A stretch of DNA of 47,133 bases. Source: Acidobacteriota bacterium (GTDB lineage: Bacteria; Acidobacteriota; Blastocatellia; RBC074). The position numbers were made by a program, and so were the translations under genes. The notes beneath the pieces are model-generated. The model was not told where the DNA came from and did not search any database. It saw only the letters and a list, made by a program, of their open reading frames with translations. Position 1 is the stretch's first letter; every line of letters begins with the position of its first letter. Location: positions 11,558-58,690 of the forward strand of contig JAFDVL010000114.1 of the NCBI GenBank assembly GCA_018268995.1, given 5' to 3'. Positions 34,871 through 42,218 of this stretch are shown here, one piece after another.

Positions 34871-35776
34871 CTATCTGGAAAACAAATTTGTGAGCGCTGC
34901 ACGCAAGGAGGGGAATTTGAATTGATAGCCAGTGGCCAAGGCTCTTGCGGGAATGACACGTGTGCTGCCAAGTAACAGGTCGGCCATTTCACCGAATCCA
35001 AGACGCAAAACAAAGCCAGGAACTGCAAAAATCGCCGGGCGATGCAGCGCCGCCGCCAAAGCTTCTGTAAAACCAGCGTTCGTCACAATGCCCGGAGCCG
35101 TAGCATTCATCGGCCCGCAAACAGCTTCATTAAAAATTGCGTGGTGAAAGATGCCAGTGACATCGTCAATATGAACCCAGGGAAACCATTGTTTGCCATT
35201 GCCAAGGCTTCCGCCTAAACCAACCTTAAAAATCGGCAGCATTTGCTCCAATGCCCCGCCCTCTTTGGCCAGGACAACGCCGATTCGCACCTGCGCGACT
35301 CGCACCCCAAGCACAGCCGCGGCTTCGGCTTCCTGTTCCCATTCCTGACAAATTTCGCTGAGAAAACCTTTGCCAACCGTGGCCTCTTCGGTTAATTCTT
35401 CGTTCCCTCGATCTCCATAAAAGCCAATGGCTGAAGCACAGATCAATGCTTTGGGCTTGCTGGTCGCAACACGCAATCCAGCAACCAGATGGCGCGTGCT
35501 CAAAACGCGGGAATCGCGGATGCGGCGTTTCTGTTCTTCGGTCCAACGCCCGGCAGCAATGTGTTCTCCGGCGAGGTGAACAACGACATCTGCGCCTTCC
35601 AGCGCATCAGCAGGAGGCAGTTCTTTTTCAGGCTGCCAGACAAATGTTTCAAATCCTAACCGACGCCCTTTCTCCAACGACCGCGAAAAGATCGCGACCG
35701 AGTGCCCTTCATTTACCAGGCGGCGGCAAAGTTGCCCGCCCAATAATCCGGTTGCGCCTGTGACTAAAAATCGCAT
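34871..35776 (-). CDS. TIGR01777-family NAD-dependent epimerase/oxidoreductase
   Basis: 301 residues from the ATG at 35776 (MRFLVTGATGLLGG); the frame extends 12 codons upstream but without family character. Extended-SDR Rossmann motif TGATGLLG. Conserved family blocks: ADVVVHLAGEHIAAGRWTEE, ICASAIGFYGDRGNEELTEE, KVGLGGSLGNGKQWFPWVH and the C-terminal AGRxLAxGYxFKFP-like stretch (ARALATGYQFKFP). Reaction unknown. First gene of the light-protection and carotenoid operon; the gap of 107 bp to the SRPBCC gene could hold an internal promoter. Confidence 0.88.
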   Translation of the reverse strand: MRFLVTGATGLLGGQLCRRLVNEGHSVAIFSRSLEKGRRLGFETFVWQPEKELPPADALEGADVVVHLAGEHIAAGRWTEEQKRRIRDSRVLSTRHLVAGLRVATSKPKALICASAIGFYGDRGNEELTEEATVGKGFLSEICQEWEQEAEAAAVLGVRVAQVRIGVVLAKEGGALEQMLPIFKVGLGGSLGNGKQWFPWVHIDDVTGIFHHAIFNEAVCGPMNATAPGIVTNAGFTEALAAALHRPAIFAVPGFVLRLGFGEMADLLLGSTRVIPARALATGYQFKFPSLRAALTNLFSR

Positions 35777-35912
35777 GTTGATGGTTCTAAAACAGATCAG
35801 AAATGGGGTCAAGCATCGTTAGCAAACATGATCGTAATTCCAGGACTTCTTGACCAATCTGTGACAAAAGCCGCTGGGGAAGAAGGTCGTGGCGGGAGGC
35901 TGAGCAAAAGAA

Positions 35913-35956
35913 TCGCCTGCCAACAGGCGCACAGAAGGATGCGGGTTGGCAGGCGA
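35913..35956 (-). terminator. Hairpin after the peroxiredoxin gene
   Basis: 12-bp perfect inverted repeat (TCGCCTGCCAAC at 35913-35924, GTTGGCAGGCGA at 35945-35956), about 10 bp beyond the peroxiredoxin stop. On the minus strand the stem is followed by TTCTTTTGC, a weak U-tract, so it is a probable terminator. Confidence 0.55.
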
Positions 35957-35966
35957 GAAAATTAAT

Positions 35967-36665
35967 CTACTTAACGGCACCGACACGAATCAACTCTGCC
36001 CTGACTTGATCATTGGTCGGGCGTTGATAGTTGATCTGGTCAAACAAACGCGAGACGACAATCCCTTCTTTGTTGATGATGTACGTGATCGGATACGGAA
36101 TCCCAGACGCGGGAAACGAATTTGTCTTGGCATCAAATTGCTCTTCGGCGGGATTATAAACTCCATACGCATCAATCACTTTGTGCGGCATATCGCTGAG
36201 CAACGTCAGATCGAACGGCCCTGGATATTCCGGCTTATCGGTTTCATAAATCATCTTACGGGAATCGTCGTGCGAATCCTTGCTGATGGCTAAGATCGCG
36301 ATGTTTTTCTTTTCTTCTTCTGAAAGGAGTGATTTCAACTGACCCAGTTGATGTTGGCAGTGTCCTCAGAAAAAGCCCCGGTAAAACACCAGAACGACAA
36401 ATTTTTTGCCCTTGAAATCTGAAAGATGAACCATCTTCTTGTTCATGTCTTCCAGGGAAAAATCCGGGGCCGCAGTGCCAACCACCACGCGATTCAAATC
36501 GGTGCGGCGCGGATCAACCGTTGGAGGCGGCGTCACTGAAGGGGTCGGCGAGTCGGACAAGGGCTTGGTTAAATCTGTCACGGTAGCCTTCGGCTGCTCA
36601 CAACTCCACAGCAGAAGGCACAATAAAAATAAGCAGAGGCTGGTAGTAAGTTGTCGTAGTTTCAT
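35967..36665 (-). CDS. Lipoprotein peroxiredoxin with in-frame UGA: candidate selenoprotein
   Basis: The frame runs 232 codons with one in-frame TGA at codon 100 (36368-36366). Before it: a lipoprotein signal (LLLWSC, Cys22), a Pro/Thr-rich linker, and the peroxiredoxin start VGTAAPDFSLEDM to FVVLVFYRGFF. After it, in the same frame: GHCQHQLGQLKSLL, AILAISKDSHDDS, IPYPITYIINKEGIV, a complete AhpC/TSA tail to RVGAVK. The TGA stands exactly where homologues have the peroxidatic Cys (RGxWCxxC), giving U100-G-H-C103. A hairpin fitting a bacterial SECIS follows. No other lesion is present, so decoding as selenocysteine is favoured over a nonsense mutation. It would reduce peroxides at the membrane. 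ATG at 36665 lies 13 bp after the GHMP kinase stop. Confidence 0.82.
36335..36351 (-). promoter_or_regulatory. Candidate bacterial SECIS hairpin
   Basis: On the mRNA, UCAACUG (36351-36345) pairs perfectly with CAGUUGA (36341-36335) around the loop GGU (36344-36342). The loop begins 21 nt after the UGA, within the 16-37 nt window known for bacterial SECIS elements, and its first two bases are G, as those elements require. It also recalls the GGU of the E. coli fdhF SECIS loop. The hairpin lies inside the coding sequence (codons for HQLGQLK). Confidence 0.7.
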
Positions 36666-36678
36666 GGATTAATCCGAC

Positions 36679-37677
36679 CTAAATTTCTCTAACTTGCACG
36701 CCCTGACGGGCAATTTTGTACGGGATCACCTGACCTCCAGCGTCTTGCAAAGCCTGCTCGACTTCGGCTTTACGTCCGGCTTCGCAATAAAACGCGACGC
36801 ATCCACCGCCACCAGCACCACAAACTTTTGCTGCTTCTGCGCCGTGCTGCTTGGCTTTGACAATCAATTCGTCAATAAACTCGGTCGAGATCCCCGGCAC
36901 AAGATCACGGCGGCTCGCCCATTCTTCGGCAAAGATCGCACCGATTTCGTCAAATGCCTTATCTTGCAAAGCGCGCTCAATCTTCACCGCTGTATCGCAG
37001 ATACGCTCAAACTTGGCAAAGATCACAGGATCACCGTCAATATGCGTTTTGAACATTTCCCAATTATTCGCACCTGAATTACGCGGAGCATGACTGTAGC
37101 AAAGAGCAATGCGGCTTTCCAGTTCGTCCAGATCGGTGGGCACTTCAGATCGAATCACTCCTTCCACGCGCAACTTGACGTTTGAGACGCTGCCATAAAC
37201 AGCAGGAAAATAATCCTGAAATCCAGCAGGCACTTTCAGCACTTGCGTCTCGACATTGGCGGCGAGAAAGGGCAGGCGTTCCTGTTTGTAACGCGATCCG
37301 GTCAAATGATTCAGCGCCGCACAAAGCGCAATATTCAGCGCCGAAGACCCTGCCAACCCCGCCCCCGCCGGAGCCATGCAATCTGTCGTGATATTCAAGC
37401 CACCTTCAGGATGAAAGAAGTACACCAGCTTGGAAATCAGCGAAAGCGCTTCGTCATCCCGCAAGGCTTGATAGGAATCAATTTCGACGCGCATATCTCG
37501 ATCTTTGGACTCAAACACGAAACGACCATCGTCGCGCGTTTCAATCCGGCAGCGGGCATATTGATCTATGGCAAAATTAATGGTTTGCGCGTGTTCGTGA
37601 AACAAATAAAGCGGCCAAATATCCACTGTGCCGCCAGCTAAATCAATGCGCGTAGGCGCTTGTGCTTCGATAATCAA
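36679..37677 (-). CDS. GHMP-family sugar kinase
   Basis: 332 residues. N-terminal APTRIDLAGGTVDIWPLY. The ATP-binding motif 2 is PAGAGLAGSSAL (103-114), and the C-terminal motif 3 is KVCGAGGGGCVAFY. The closest families are D-glycero-D-manno-heptose 7-phosphate kinase and fucokinase-like GHMP proteins, so phosphorylation of a sugar or sugar phosphate is expected. No heptose or nucleotide-sugar genes are nearby. The start is TTG at 37677, preceded by GAGG about 8 nt upstream. It lies between DedA and the peroxiredoxin, probably in one operon. Confidence 0.85.
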   Translation of the reverse strand: MIIEAQAPTRIDLAGGTVDIWPLYLFHEHAQTINFAIDQYARCRIETRDDGRFVFESKDRDMRVEIDSYQALRDDEALSLISKLVYFFHPEGGLNITTDCMAPAGAGLAGSSALNIALCAALNHLTGSRYKQERLPFLAANVETQVLKVPAGFQDYFPAVYGSVSNVKLRVEGVIRSEVPTDLDELESRIALCYSHAPRNSGANNWEMFKTHIDGDPVIFAKFERICDTAVKIERALQDKAFDEIGAIFAEEWASRRDLVPGISTEFIDELIVKAKQHGAEAAKVCGAGGGGCVAFYCEAGRKAEVEQALQDAGGQVIPYKIARQGVQVREI

Positions 37678-37716
37678 ACCTGCATCCTCACAATTCTAAA
37701 AATGTTTTTTTCTCCC

Positions 37717-38418
37717 CTATGCCACCTGCGATTTATTGCGCAGCTTGCGCGGACGGTTATGCCGAATGGGGATGATTTCCGTTGTGATCGTCGGCTTTGG
37801 GGGGGCAACCGCTGCCGGTTCCCGCAAACCAAGAATACCGAGTTCCGGGTATTTCTGGGCCAGCCAATAACGTTCGATTAAATACACTGAACCAGCAATA
37901 ATCAAGGTCACGATAAACGCCACCAACAAGATCAGGCCGATGCGCTGCACGCGTCCGATGATCAGTTCAATCGCACCGCTGAAAAAATAGCCAATGCCCG
38001 CCAACAGGCCGACCCAAACCATGCAACTGGCTGCCGTCAGCGGAGCAAAGCGGCGATAGCGCATCTGAGCAAAGCCCCAGAAAACAGCACTAGCCGTTCG
38101 TAACCCGTAAATATATTTGACGAGAAAAATCGAGTAGATGCCAAAGCGCTGACACAACTTTTCCATCCGGGGTTGGGCACGTTGGATAAATCCACAGGCG
38201 CTGATTGTACGTTTGCTGGTGTGGCCGAGGTAGTAACCGATGGAATCACCGACAAATCCACCCAAAGTGCCACAGAAAAAGACTTCACCAAAGCTGCACA
38301 ATCCGTAGTGAGCGAGGACACCGGCAAATAACAGGGTGAGTTCACCTTCAATCATCGCACCAAAAAACACCGCCCACATGCCGTATTCGCGAATTAGATT
38401 TTCAACCAAGAGCAACAA
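37717..38418 (-). CDS. DedA-family membrane protein
   Basis: 233 residues. DedA/VTT signatures: FFGAMIEGELTLLFAGVLAH, GGFVGDSIGYYLG (Asp and Gly of the conserved loop), KYIYGLRTASAVFWGFAQMR with the conserved Arg, and ASCMVWVGLLAGIGYFFS. Four to five membrane segments, then a Pro/Arg-rich cytoplasmic tail (KLRNKSQVA). Family members include undecaprenyl-phosphate and phospholipid flippases and proteins of membrane stress tolerance. The start is TTG at 38418, supported by GGAGG eight bases upstream. The GHMP kinase begins 39 bp beyond its stop. Confidence 0.87.
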   Translation of the reverse strand: MLLLVENLIREYGMWAVFFGAMIEGELTLLFAGVLAHYGLCSFGEVFFCGTLGGFVGDSIGYYLGHTSKRTISACGFIQRAQPRMEKLCQRFGIYSIFLVKYIYGLRTASAVFWGFAQMRYRRFAPLTAASCMVWVGLLAGIGYFFSGAIELIIGRVQRIGLILLVAFIVTLIIAGSVYLIERYWLAQKYPELGILGLREPAAVAPPKPTITTEIIPIRHNRPRKLRNKSQVA

Positions 38419-38848
38419 GCAGTTTGCCTCCGTTTTGCTTTGTTATTTGTCATCGCTGAAGGGGCGTTTTTCGGGGGACAGCGAGCAAATATCAGCCTGG
38501 AGTCAGGAACCGATGACAACCAACAGTCCCAAACTTCCTGCCGTACAACCAATGCCTGTACGACTCGACAGAGTTAGAAACATTGAATCAGAAGACGGTT
38601 TCAGTTCTTGCTTTTATATTTCCCATCTTCGAGGAGCCTATCTATGATTACTGGATGCGCGAAAGCTCTGGCGCAAAGCTTATGTAAGATACCCGAAGCC
38701 GAAATTTTGGGCAAGCCCAGCGATGTTCGCTCACCTTCTACCAATTTCACCAGACAAAAAAATTCGCAGCGGCTGGAGTTAGCGGACCCCCTCTCGCCGC
38801 TGCGAAAATTGATCCGACTGCACCTCACGTGCAAGCGAATCAGGACAG
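38419..38848. other. Intergenic region with a terminator, otherwise featureless
   Basis: About 430 bp between the DedA start and the end of the next gene. Apart from the hairpin at 38755-38806 I see no gene: three open frames overlap here but none has protein-like composition or a ribosome site. The DedA promoter should lie at its left end; I cannot place it with confidence. Confidence 0.4.
38755..38806 (-). terminator. Intrinsic terminator of the choice-of-anchor-D gene
   Basis: Perfect 11-bp stem (TTCGCAGCGGC at 38763-38773, GCCGCTGCGAA at 38796-38806) with a 22-nt loop. On the minus strand it is followed directly by a run of seven T (38761-38755). It lies about 45 bp beyond the stop at 38849. 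Confidence 0.75.
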
Positions 38849-41800
38849 TTAACAGATAGGTGCAAAGATCGGAATCGTCAGTGTCGTGGCTGTTGTCTGC
38901 GTTTTGTGCAACGTGCGAATGCCGCGCCACGGTGCCGTGCGAGGTGTCAGCAACAGGCCCACACCGCCTCCCACATTGAACTTCAATGATCCTGCCTGTC
39001 CAGCCTTAATCAAAATGCCCAGCCCACTCGGCACACGTGGGCTGGTGGTCGAAATCGTCGCGCGCGCCTGACAAGCGCCCGTCAACCAACTGCTGAAGCT
39101 CGCAAAAACCTCCTTCTCGTTGTACGCCTGCCCAATGCCCACCTGTGCGGCACCACTCAATTGACTCGTCACCAGATTCCCGCTCAAGCCTGCGGTCACA
39201 ATCTGTTGACCAGGAGCGTCTATCGGGCTTTGGATTTCGACGGCAAACTGCTTCGGCACTGCATCGTATCCTGTATGGTCGAAATAAAGTGTTGCCGCAT
39301 TGCCCTCCACTGTCGCCACAGCAAACGAGTTGGCAGCAAAGCTTTCTGCACCGTAGTTATCAGCAAATTGTGGTGTATTCACAAAGGCATTGCCGATCAG
39401 GACGTTGTTTTGGATGGGCACTCCCTGTGCGTTCACCGCGACAGCAATCAAATAGCCCGTGTTGCCGGGATCGTAATCCGAAGCCTTAAAGCCAAAGGTC
39501 GCATTTGGTGTGAGACAGAGGAAGAAATCGCTTTGCTGACAACTTGTGCCGTCCATTAGGAACAAATGCACATAGCTCAGGCCTGTGCCATTGCTGATAT
39601 TGCTCACACTCATTCGGGTATCGCTGCCCCCGCCGATGGTTGAGGTGTAGTACGGAAAGACCAACACAGAACCGGCCTTTTGATCCGAAACGCGCGTGTT
39701 AACAATTGCGGGGCAAATTACGTTGAAGCAAAATTGTAAGCCCGCAACTACGTTGCCGACCGTACCCTGGTTGTCAATGCAAAACTGAGCGCCCGGTGCG
39801 ACATTCGGGGCAATGCGAGTACGATAAATAATGGTGACCGTTTGTCCAGCGGCCAGCGTGCCATTCCAGGAAACAGAACCACCGTTCGCCGCGATGGTGC
39901 AGCCACCGGGATTGACATTGGCAGAGCATGAGCCAGGGACTGCCGTTAATCCTGCGGGCAAGGTCGCTGTAAATGAAGAAACCTGTGCGCCCGCGTTAGG
40001 ATTTGTGAGCGTGGCTTCGTTCCCAACCAATCCGCCGGGATCAAGGCAGATTGCGGGATCACCAATTTTGACCGTCAAGGGAATGGTGTTGATGGTGAGG
40101 GTGGTCGTCGCCATCAAACCACCACTGTCCGTGACTTTGAGCGTGAAACTCGCTGCGGTGGCGTTCGCAGCGGCAACGATGGTGGCAGTGACTTGCCCCG
40201 CAGCACTCACACTGAGGCCAGAGACGGTGATGCCATTCATAGTTGCCAGATTGCCACCGTTGATCGTAACCGCCAGCGTGGTTTCGGCATCTTCCGCATC
40301 ATTGACCGTGGCGATTTGCGAAATACTGGCAGGGCTGCCGGGCGCACGAGCCACGCCTGCTTGCGCCATGATGGTGGGCGGACTATTGGGATCGCCGCTG
40401 CCCTCCAGCTTGATGTCGAAAGGATTCTCGTCCGCATCGTTGCTGGCGATGTGGATGGCTGCCGTTCTCAACCCAATGGCAGCCGGGGTAAACATCACGG
40501 TAAAGGTGGTGGTGTTCCCCGCTGCCAGCGTGGTGGTATTCAAGCTGCTGACAGTGAATTCAGCCGCCTCCGTGCCGTCTTTGGTAATCGCCAGACTGGT
40601 AAGATCGAGGACACCGCTATTGCGGATCGTAAAGGTCTGTGTGATGGTGCCACCGACGCTCGTAGTGCCAAAGCTATTGGTACTGCCGCTGGTAATACTG
40701 GTATTCACGGGCTGTTCCACAACAATCTCCGGCGTGTTTGTCACAGTAGTGCCGGGAGGCGTGCGGAACTGGAAGGTCGTGCCGCCAAAGTCCTCCTGCC
40801 ACAGACCATCGAATTGGTAGTAGCCGGGGGAGGGAAAGCTCAGCACGGCGTTCGTTGATCCCAATTCCGTACTCAAAACAATTAGCCCCACTGCCGGATC
40901 TGCATTGACGCCACCGCCGAGGATGAGAATGGACTGGTCATCACTCCCAAGGCTGGCATTGAATTGAATTCCTGGCGTGCCTGGGTCTTGATCAACAGAG
41001 GTGGAAACATAGAGGTACCCCCGCAAGGCAAAGCGACTTTGACTGATGGGAATGACATCTGTGTGGGGAACCACTGTATCTGAATCATTGCCTGGTAGCA
41101 GGGCGAAAAGCCCATCGGAGTTGTTGGGGTATAGGGTGACGAAGCTGCTGGGTTTCCAGGTACGGTCAGCGGGAACGGTAGCGATGTTGGCAATCAGGTT
41201 AGTAACACTGCGGGCCGTGCCGGCTGATTGCCAATAATAGGCCACGGGTATGCCGGGCAACGTGTTGCCAAGGTTGTAGGCGGCTGGAACTTCGATCACG
41301 GTCGCCGCGCCCCCCGTGCCGTTGAGCGTAATATCAAATGGATCCTCACCAGCGTCATTATTGGTAATGTGCAAGACTGCTGTCTTCGCGCCAAGGCTGT
41401 CCGGGCTAAATCGTACCGTGAAGGTCGTCTTGCTGCCGCCGACAACGGGCGAAGTGGCCGCTATCGTCACCGAAAATAAACCGGCATCCGTGCCATCAAT
41501 CATCGTGCTGAACCCGGTGAGATCGGCATCGCCTGTATTCTTGATGGTGAAGTCGAGTTCGCGGGGTCTGAAGACCTCTACTGTGCCAAAGTCCTTGCTG
41601 CCTCCATCCGGGATGTCCGTACCGACCGGTTGCTCCACGGCAATTTCCGGGGCAGCAAACAAACGCGCGGGCTTCACCGCCGCAGCCGACTTACCAGCGG
41701 ATGATATGAGCCATCCCTTTACCTGGTTATACAGGAAACCAGGCCACGAACTGTGCGATTCGCTCGCGCCGACAGTCCCGCCAACAAAACTACTGCTCAA

Positions 41801-41917
41801 GCTCAGCACGGAGCCAAGCAGCAACGCGATCCATAACGAGCGACGAAAAGTCAGCGACGGTTTATGCGGGATGCGCCGTTGCCGAAACGGCGAAGAGGAA
41901 GTTGAGAAGAGGGGCAT
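38849..41917 (-). CDS. Large secreted protein: choice-of-anchor-D repeats plus shared C-terminal module
   Basis: 1022 residues. A long signal region (LWIALLLGSVLSLSSSFVGG, about 29-48). Two choice-of-anchor-D (ASH-like) beta domains at about 90-205 and 395-505; each starts EI(A/V)VEQPV and ends in a DPFDI or NPFDI strand. A different beta domain lies between them. An Ig/cadherin-like region (about 510-610) precedes a DUF11-like domain (GDPAICLDPGGLVG onward) and a C-terminal module of about 283 residues (TRVSDQKAG to TIPIFAPIC). The last two are shared with the protein encoded upstream. No sorting signal or membrane anchor is visible at the C-terminus. Probably an extracellular or surface protein; function unknown. 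Confidence 0.85.
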   Translation of the reverse strand: MPLFSTSSSPFRQRRIPHKPSLTFRRSLWIALLLGSVLSLSSSFVGGTVGASESHSSWPGFLYNQVKGWLISSAGKSAAAVKPARLFAAPEIAVEQPVGTDIPDGGSKDFGTVEVFRPRELDFTIKNTGDADLTGFSTMIDGTDAGLFSVTIAATSPVVGGSKTTFTVRFSPDSLGAKTAVLHITNNDAGEDPFDITLNGTGGAATVIEVPAAYNLGNTLPGIPVAYYWQSAGTARSVTNLIANIATVPADRTWKPSSFVTLYPNNSDGLFALLPGNDSDTVVPHTDVIPISQSRFALRGYLYVSTSVDQDPGTPGIQFNASLGSDDQSILILGGGVNADPAVGLIVLSTELGSTNAVLSFPSPGYYQFDGLWQEDFGGTTFQFRTPPGTTVTNTPEIVVEQPVNTSITSGSTNSFGTTSVGGTITQTFTIRNSGVLDLTSLAITKDGTEAAEFTVSSLNTTTLAAGNTTTFTVMFTPAAIGLRTAAIHIASNDADENPFDIKLEGSGDPNSPPTIMAQAGVARAPGSPASISQIATVNDAEDAETTLAVTINGGNLATMNGITVSGLSVSAAGQVTATIVAAANATAASFTLKVTDSGGLMATTTLTINTIPLTVKIGDPAICLDPGGLVGNEATLTNPNAGAQVSSFTATLPAGLTAVPGSCSANVNPGGCTIAANGGSVSWNGTLAAGQTVTIIYRTRIAPNVAPGAQFCIDNQGTVGNVVAGLQFCFNVICPAIVNTRVSDQKAGSVLVFPYYTSTIGGGSDTRMSVSNISNGTGLSYVHLFLMDGTSCQQSDFFLCLTPNATFGFKASDYDPGNTGYLIAVAVNAQGVPIQNNVLIGNAFVNTPQFADNYGAESFAANSFAVATVEGNAATLYFDHTGYDAVPKQFAVEIQSPIDAPGQQIVTAGLSGNLVTSQLSGAAQVGIGQAYNEKEVFASFSSWLTGACQARATISTTSPRVPSGLGILIKAGQAGSLKFNVGGGVGLLLTPRTAPWRGIRTLHKTQTTATTLTIPIFAPIC

Positions 41918-42040
41918 AGAGTAAATTCCTTGTGTGTTGGTTTGTTAGGCGATGCCTATAGGCAAAGCGTTCTGTTCAGTGCCGTAGAGCAACATCCGCA
42001 TCTACACCAAAGCGCAACGCTCAAAGCAAGAGAAAGGATT

Positions 42041-42057
42041 TTTGCCGGTATTCGTGA
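42041..42057 (-). promoter_or_regulatory. Conserved leader block upstream of the choice-of-anchor-D gene
   Basis: TCACGAATACCGGCAAA is identical to 44588-44604. It is the core of about 50 bp of similarity that begins at the -10 box of both genes and so would be the first part of each 5' untranslated region. The leader to the ATG at 41917 is about 160 nt. A regulatory RNA or protein site is possible; I recognise no known riboswitch. Confidence 0.55.
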
Positions 42058-42082
42058 GAAATGAAGAACTTGCTCGGTTTGC

Positions 42083-42111
42083 ATTGTAGACAGCCCGTCG
42101 CACCAGGTCAA
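42083..42111 (-). promoter_or_regulatory. Sigma70-type promoter of the choice-of-anchor-D gene
   Basis: TTGACC (42111-42106), spacer 17 bp, TACAAT (42088-42083), on the minus strand. It lies about 165 bp upstream of the start at 41917. Its counterpart upstream of the sister gene has the same -10 and the same following sequence. Confidence 0.7.
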
Positions 42112-42145
42112 TACAGATGCCTGAGGCGTGACGTCTGTAAAAGAT

Positions 42146-42180
42146 AAAAATGCCCGTGCTTTAGTCACGCACCAAAGCAC
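42146..42180 (-). terminator. Possible terminator of the NHL-repeat gene
   Basis: GTGCTTT (42180-42174) pairs with AAAGCAC (42162-42156) on the minus strand. Five bases later comes TTTTT and then TCTTTT. It lies 40 bp beyond the stop at 42219 and just before the next promoter. Confidence 0.5.
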
Positions 42181-42218
42181 CCGCAACAATCAGAAAAATG
42201 CCGTTCACTGATGGAAGG

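Noticed and set aside
35967..36665. Reading the peroxiredoxin as two separate genes or as a simple pseudogene
   Set aside because: Both parts are in the same phase, only one lesion exists, it hits the catalytic residue, and a SECIS-like hairpin follows; the selenoprotein reading explains all of this.
38336..38930. Several open frames of 80-110 codons on both strands in the gap between DedA and the choice-of-anchor-D gene
   Set aside because: They overlap each other and the neighbouring genes and span a clear terminator hairpin; none has a signal, domain or ribosome site.
42030..42060. Cyclic-di-GMP (GEMM) riboswitch in the conserved leader
   Set aside because: CACGAATACCGGCAAA only loosely recalls the GEMM CACGCA..GCAAACC start; the later conserved GEMM parts are absent and the similarity between the leaders stops too soon.
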